A DNA stretch of 64,000 bases from NCBI GenBank assembly GCA_947179155.2, contig OX359285.1, positions 9,192,731 to 9,256,730 on the forward strand, read 5' to 3'. The stretch is from Hedera helix. Lineage: Eukaryota > Streptophyta > Magnoliopsida > Apiales > Araliaceae. Each line of letters begins with the position of its first letter. Position 1 is the first letter of the stretch. Below are positions 58,549 through 64,000 of this stretch, piece after piece. The translations under genes were made by a program, and so were the position numbers. The notes under the pieces were generated by a model that was not told the DNA's origin, did not search any database, and worked only from the letters and a program-made list of their open reading frames with translations.

Positions 58549-61500
58549 CTATTCCTTCTGGAAGAAAGAGAGCACAAGATCTGTATGTACAGAGAAGAGC
58601 TGTGTATCCAACAAAAGCTGTTTCAATGTCCAAGGAGGAAAATAGCATATTAGCATGTTTCTCAGCTTCCATACCACATCACATAAATAATAGTAACTAG
58701 GTAAGACATACTCGGAAACATTTAAGCATACTGTTGCAAAAGAATAAACATTTATCTTTCATAAGTTTGGTCGCGAATTCTTTAGCTTAACCTAATTCAA
58801 GACATATTTGTGGTCAAGTAATTTTATTTCCATTTTTTGCGATTTCATGAATTGGTTAAAATATGTCAAATAGTGAGGGTTCTCGTCCTCCTTTTTGCAA
58901 GGTTCAACTAGACTCAGTTTTCTCAAGGTCAACCAAAAAAAACAGAAATAAGGAAAATAGGAAACACTCTTCTCTCTTTCATAAGTTTAGGAAAAATTCA
59001 TTTATACGCACGTCGAAAGCTTGAAATAAATTTAAACTATAAAAAACTAATTTCTAGACATTTAAGTTGCAAAGGATTTGATTTGACAGTTTCAAACATA
59101 TAGCTCTATCAGATGGACCTTAAGAAGTTTCATTGCAATAAAAGAATCTTGTGTGTAAATCTTACTTTAAATGAAATTTTAGTGCTGTGGACCTGTCTAA
59201 AGCAGAAACATATACCAAACCCCAGACTTCTGAAATGCTCCTAGAAACCCAAGGAAATGGGTAAGTTTTTTTTTTTTATCATAATTTACTTTGGAGGGAA
59301 GCGCAAAATAAAAGGGTAAGCACATCAGCTTAATTACTCGAGGATCTCTCTCTTTGCTTTATACACGGCACTTCAAAATATTCTATTCTTTCTCTATTTG
59401 TTTTAATATTTTTTTTTCTTTTCTTTTGCGTTCTCATTCTTTTTCCCTAGGATCAGAGAGAACCGCTATAATACCCTACCCTAATTTTTTCCCCTAGGAT
59501 TCGAAGGAACGGCTATAATAACCACTAAATGTTCAACCATCTGCCAACAGCCATGGGGAACCTTAAGGTTACTCTATAAGCAGAAAATCTTAGAAGATTT
59601 GGTCTGCAAACCCAGACGGACATTCCTCCGATAACAACCATTAAACATAATAACATTCACTCAAAAGTCAGAAAAGTTCCAAAAACGGGAAGAATTTATA
59701 AAAAGTGCTCGTCTGTAGAGAGCCTGTTGTTTGGCTGCAATACTGAATCACCTTGCCTCCCCCCCAGCCAAAAAAACAAACCCAAAACAAAAAGTGAGAA
59801 AAAAAAGAGGAAAGAAAGCATATGCCATAGAGGAAGCTCAAGATACACACCCTCATAAAAGCCCGATCACGATTAGAGAAGGACTCAATGAAGCTCTCCT
59901 TCAAAAGCAATGATACCTGAGATCAAAGGCCAAGTTTGAATTAAGTTGCTAGGAATAATATGATCCTATCAATATTCAGTATGAGAAAGAACGCTGACCT
60001 TATCATCATTGGATTGAACATTTGTAATGGTGTGAGATCGCAGGTTAGAGCACAGAGACTCCAAGTAAGATCTTAACACTGCAAGGAAACCCTTTGCAGC
60101 TTCAACCTACAAATAGCATCAGACCACAATTCATTAAGACATTCCAAAATCAAATATCATGACTAATACATTCCAAAATCAAATATTATGATTTTCATAC
60201 ATATATGGAAACATAAAGCATGTGATACAAGAACAAGCTAAGACCAAGTAACTGCAGGTACCCAAAATGGGCCAGCCCAAATGGACCAATAAGGAAGGTC
60301 CAAATGGATTTGTTGACCCAACGACCAGCCATCTGGAAAGGAAGCCTGATGGCATTCAACAAAATAGAAGAAAAGGGAAATCAATAAAATGACCAAGTGT
60401 TGGGGCATTTCCCAAAACTAGAAAAATAACAAAGATTCAGTACCCCAGATGATCATTAGACCTGGCAAAAAGAAGATTCGGTTTAGTTATGGGTTATAAA
60501 ATATGGTTATGGTTTCATTAAGAACTAAAATCATATAAGATGTTTTTAATATGGGTTATGTCAGGTCAGTTGGAACCAAATAGTTATAGGTCTAATATAA
60601 GTCAACCTATACTTCAGATTCCAAGTTTACTATTATAATGATTCAATGAATCAAATTTATTTGTTATTTGTTTATTTTATATATTCTTTAAACTTCCTCT
60701 CTAAAATCTATATAAATTTTCTCTCTAAAATCTGTATACACTTTCTAAAATTTGTATACACTAAAATTTGTATACATTTCCTCTTTCTACATTTTGTATA
60801 CAGTTTCTTTATAAACTTTATCTACTATTTGTGAACAATTCTGAATTTGAGAAGTCAGCAACTCCACAATTCTTAGCAATCAAGTTAAAGCTATTGGCAG
60901 TTATGATATTTTAATTGAATTGATGTGAAACAACCAATGGAAGTAAAAGAATCGAACGTACAGAAATATGTATAGGATCCAGATTTCTATAAAAGAAACA
61001 ATTCAAGTAACACAAAAAACCTACTTTATCGGGACTGAGGAGAGAGACCCAGAATGAGTCTTTTTCAATTTGAAAAATTAGAATGAACATGAAAATGGGT
61101 TAAAATATGGTTAACAAGTTTTGACCTTTTTTTTTCATTTCAAAAATATAGTTTCAAACTTTAACCAACCCAAGTCCTATAAAGAAGTTAACTAACCCAA
61201 TAGTTCTAAATTTGGATTGACCCAATAGTTTATAGCTTGTATCGCCAGGTCTAGCGATGATGCATATGATACCTTATTTAATAAAACCTTAAACGTACCT
61301 ATATTAAGTCCCCCAGGGTAAAAGTATCTTTTAGCCTTTAGAGACATCTGGACTCGGCCCTTGAAAAACAATTAAATGGGTAAACCCCTTAGAAAATCAA
61401 CAATAATGCTGAGACTCCATTCCGAAGACACGGTCATGCAAGTGATGGAACAGTTGAGGGTCACTTCCCAAGTGCTTCGGTCATGGGCCTCCCCCATGAA

Positions 61501-62834
61501 TGGAAAAATAACATGGATGCCACCCGAAGGGATTCACAAAGGCAATACAAGAGGGTGCAAGGCTGGGGTCCATTCACAGAAGTTTCACTGGTCTAAGGGT
61601 GGAACTGAGGGCATGGGAGTCGCCGCCATAGGTATGCTTGGCCATGTCTCAGAAGGCAAGCTACCATACCAGTTTGGATTAAGGACGATTGCACATGACT
61701 GGCTTGGTGGTTAGGGAAAGTGATTCCTTTGGACCCTAGGACACACACTATGGGAAGAGTTACCAAATTCTAGAGGACATGTGAGGCTCTTCCTACAGAG
61801 CAACTATGTTTGGCCAATTCACTGGACAAAAGGGAAGGGGTGAGCTCTTACTAAGGGAAGTCCAAGGTATTGACATAGGCACGTGAATAGAGGGAAAAGG
61901 TGTGATATTAACTAGCAATATGACTACAGGAATCTTTCATCCCCTTGCTACCAAGAAAACTATCATCATCATAGAGTTATTTTCCTTCTAAGTTTTAAGC
62001 ATTAAATTCAACCACCATATCACAAGGCAAACCTCCTTCAGCATAAAAATAACGATCGAATATCTACATTAGAGAGGTTAAAAACCATTTAGTCTTGAGA
62101 GCTCTATTCCCTGTTCATTCATCTTCTCCATAATCCTTTTCCCTGGAAACCTTAAACCTAGTTCATAATACAGTATATTTTTAGTCCAGTAAACAGAAGA
62201 AACCTTTCCGCAATGATTATTGTAAGACTTGAAGATACAGCAGAAATCTCTAATTATTCATGTTAAGTCAGTCAACAAATTAATTTTCTCTTCTTAGTAA
62301 AGCAAAGCAAATAGGAAGGACTGCCTAGAGCAATCATGTAAGTACCAATAGCACCACCCATACCCAAATTGCATGCCCTCTACTGAATGTGAGGCGTATT
62401 AGTTTTGAGTCATAACAAGTCAACTTAAATGAGCTATGCAAAGTCCACCAATTTGACTGGGTCAAGTCCTATATCAAGACTGCATCAATCCAATAATGTA
62501 AAAGAACGCTGTTTCTGTGTTTTCACTGGATTAATGCATGCTTGGAGTTGCTTCCAGATAGATAAAACTGTACCAACATTAGCATCCACATATACTTCAG
62601 TGGAACTAGGACCCAAATAAAATGATAATTGTAATCATTTAGCTTCTCATTAAAACTTGAAGAAATGGGGATATGAAGGATAAAGACACAAAAACATACC
62701 TGTACATCAGAACATTCATAAATTGGTCGCTTTCTACCCAGATAACTTTCTCCTACAAGCTTTTCATGGTAAGGACTTAAGGATGATAATAATTCCCTGT
62801 GCCGGGGTAGTTGTGGTATTGATGATGACCTCAC
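58549..62834 (-). CDS. DENN-domain protein, last four exons (partial)
   Basis: DENN proteins are exchange factors for Rab GTPases in membrane traffic. Exons (minus strand): 62700-62834 (SPYHEKLVGESYLGRKRPIY), 59999-60106 (EAAKGFLAVLRSYLESLCSN), 59851-59916 (VSLLLKESFIESFSNRDRAF) and 58549-58617 (LLLDTQLFSVHTDLVLSFFQ, stop TAG). All junctions are in phase 0 with GT..AG borders, and lengths (135, 108, 66, 69) are multiples of three, giving 125 residues plus the stop. They match the C-terminal dDENN part of plant AEX-3-type proteins. The uDENN and central DENN domains should lie beyond 64000. The coding frame has no damage. The 2.6-kb intron at 60107-62699 houses a hAT-like element. Confidence 0.85.
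60457..61253. mobile_element. hAT-like element in a DENN intron
   Basis: Ends read TAGACCTGGCAAAAAGAAG and, complemented, TAGACCTGGCGATACAAGC. Subterminal regions hold inverted TTATGGGTTATAAAATATGG and CCAATAGTTTATAG words. Flanks ATGATCAT and GCGATGAT do not match as a duplication. It contains no transposase. Confidence 0.6.
61254..62699. other. Remainder of the large DENN intron
   Basis: A GC-richer tract at 61370-61720 has a 112-codon plus-strand frame (starting MGKPLRKSTIMLRLHSEDTV) that I do not recognise. It may be an old transposon or gene fragment. The rest is AT-rich intron. Confidence 0.4.
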
Positions 62835-64000
62835 CTGTTGCCTCAAGGCAACCAAAATATAGTTAAACAATTGTTCTTGAAAGAGTAAACCAAATAGTCC
62901 TATATCAACATTAGTATGCAGGAAACAACACTTGTGCACGGACAGAGAAACAATGTAGAACAGCAGAAAAGGCAGCTTTAGGGTCAAAAAACTTCAGCAA
63001 TTGCATAGTTATGAGCTAATTGCACATTATCTCATCTTCAAAGTCAGATATGCAATATATGGTCTTAAAAAACAGTAATGCAGATTGTCATATTTATTCT
63101 CCAAATAAATAATAATCATAAAAAATAATAGTTTTAAGCCAAATCAGGGAGAGAAAATTATGTAACTTTATTATTCCAGATCTGTTTAAGGGAAAGTCAT
63201 TTCCAACTAAAAAGAAACGATTAATGAGATTTTTTTATTCTTTTTATATGTTAACAGAGGTCCCAATTATGGGCCATCAACCTTGAAGTTATTCCTCAAG
63301 TACTCTTCCATTTCCCCACCCCTTGGGTTCAAGAAGAGGTGAATCTGATTTATAAGGCACCAGAGGGGATGAAGTCAATGCTCACAACCATTTCCAGCCT
63401 TGGACAAATAGGGCTTCTGAGGCTAGGGTTGTCCCATTTGAAGGCTTTTCTGTTTGAGCATATGATAAAAAGACAAAAGCAGCTCCATAGAGAAACTAAA
63501 TGTCCTATAAAACTATCAAAAAAAATTCTAAATTCACCTGTTTTTGCAAAGAACAAAAACTAAAACTAGCAGAGCATAACTTCTTGGACAGTAAATTCAC
63601 AAATCTATGTGATAACACATGCATGTGCACCTAAACACATACTACTACTAGCCACAAGCCAAACATTATCTAGAAGAATTTCCAGCTATAAGCTAAATAG
63701 CCTGTCGGAGATGCTACTCTAGGTCTTTCCAGTTTTCTAATTTTCACCCTAGTGTTACCATTTTGGGGATATCTAGTCAGGCTTTACAGGGAAAGAATTC
63801 AAATTTTGAATGCAACCCGCAGAAGTAGGCTAATTAATTTTCTTTTTGCACTGTTAAAGGTCATTAGTTACTATATAACGAACTGCCTGCCGAGTATGAT
63901 ATCATACACCTACCATCTTCACAGACACCTAATGATCTATAGAAAGCATGACCAAAATAAGTTACTGTTTGTTAATTTATTTAAACAGCACAAAAGGAAA
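62835..64000 (-). other. Upstream DENN intron, no exon recognised
   Basis: No further coding block with DENN similarity and fitting splice sites is visible before the window ends, so this is probably part of another long intron. Confidence 0.45.

Noticed and set aside
58478..58672. 64-codon minus-strand frame starting MEAEKHAN
   Set aside because: The real coding exon here is 58549-58617 in another frame, supported by an acceptor site and a dDENN match.
60449..61261. Target duplication for the TAGACCTGG element
   Set aside because: Flanking octamers ATGATCAT and GCGATGAT do not match; similarity by offset may be chance.
61376..61714. 112-codon plus-strand frame as a gene
   Set aside because: No recognisable domain, and it lies inside an intron of the DENN gene on the other strand.
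1..64000. tRNA or rRNA genes
   Set aside because: I looked for cloverleaf-like conserved boxes and rRNA signatures and saw none; a tRNAscan-type search would be decisive.
1..64000. A new multi-gene system
   Set aside because: Host genes here (A/B-barrel, GRF, DENN, broken CTR9) belong to unrelated known families and are not functionally grouped.

Overview
The window is nuclear DNA of a flowering plant, most likely a eudicot. It has AT-rich intergenic DNA, intron-split genes with GT..AG borders, a growth-regulating factor gene with a miR396 site, and dense nested transposable elements. I found no bacterial-type operons, rRNA, tRNA or CRISPR. The species cannot be named from sequence alone.

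Layout. 1-1917: 3' end of a CACTA (En/Spm) transposon with the last exons of its Ulp1-like protease. 1918-2982: tandem repeats and AT-rich filler. 2983-8795: a complete but pol-less Ty3/gypsy element (minus strand) with 1.6-kb LTRs and a 5-bp target duplication. 9240-9520: terminus of a second CACTA element. 9942-10243: an F-box/LRR gene remnant. 10501-11836: a large palindromic element set in a TA microsatellite. 13118-26100: a 13-kb Tat-like Ty3/gypsy element with an antisense extra gene next to its 3' LTR; its RNase H is split by a 3.0-kb solo LTR (18028-21038) with a perfect GCAGC duplication. 26897-27706: an intact intronless stress-responsive A/B-barrel gene. 28235-29183: a hAT transposase fragment. 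31814-47517: a long broken CTR9 (Paf1 complex) pseudogene that keeps its head and tail exons but lacks its middle TPR exons and is filled with transposons. 48185-52531: inverted-repeat elements and small hAT or Mutator-like elements. 53179-54504: an intact three-exon GRF gene (minus strand). 55734-56293: a hAT-type element. 58549-62834: the last four exons of a DENN-domain gene (minus strand), whose 5' part lies beyond the window.

Only three loci look like working host genes: the A/B-barrel gene, the GRF gene and the DENN gene. The main biology is a stratified transposon record. Several insertions can be ordered by nesting and proven by target-site duplications. The large Tat-like element carries stops at apparent former CAG, CAA and CGA codons (the pattern of deaminated methylcytosine), plus a changed residue in the reverse transcriptase catalytic box. 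I saw no convincing new defence or metabolic system. The least ordinary items are the two microsatellite-bounded palindromic elements (10501-11836 and 43777-46696) with internal arrays of short hairpins, and the hairpin-motif array at 37440-38710.
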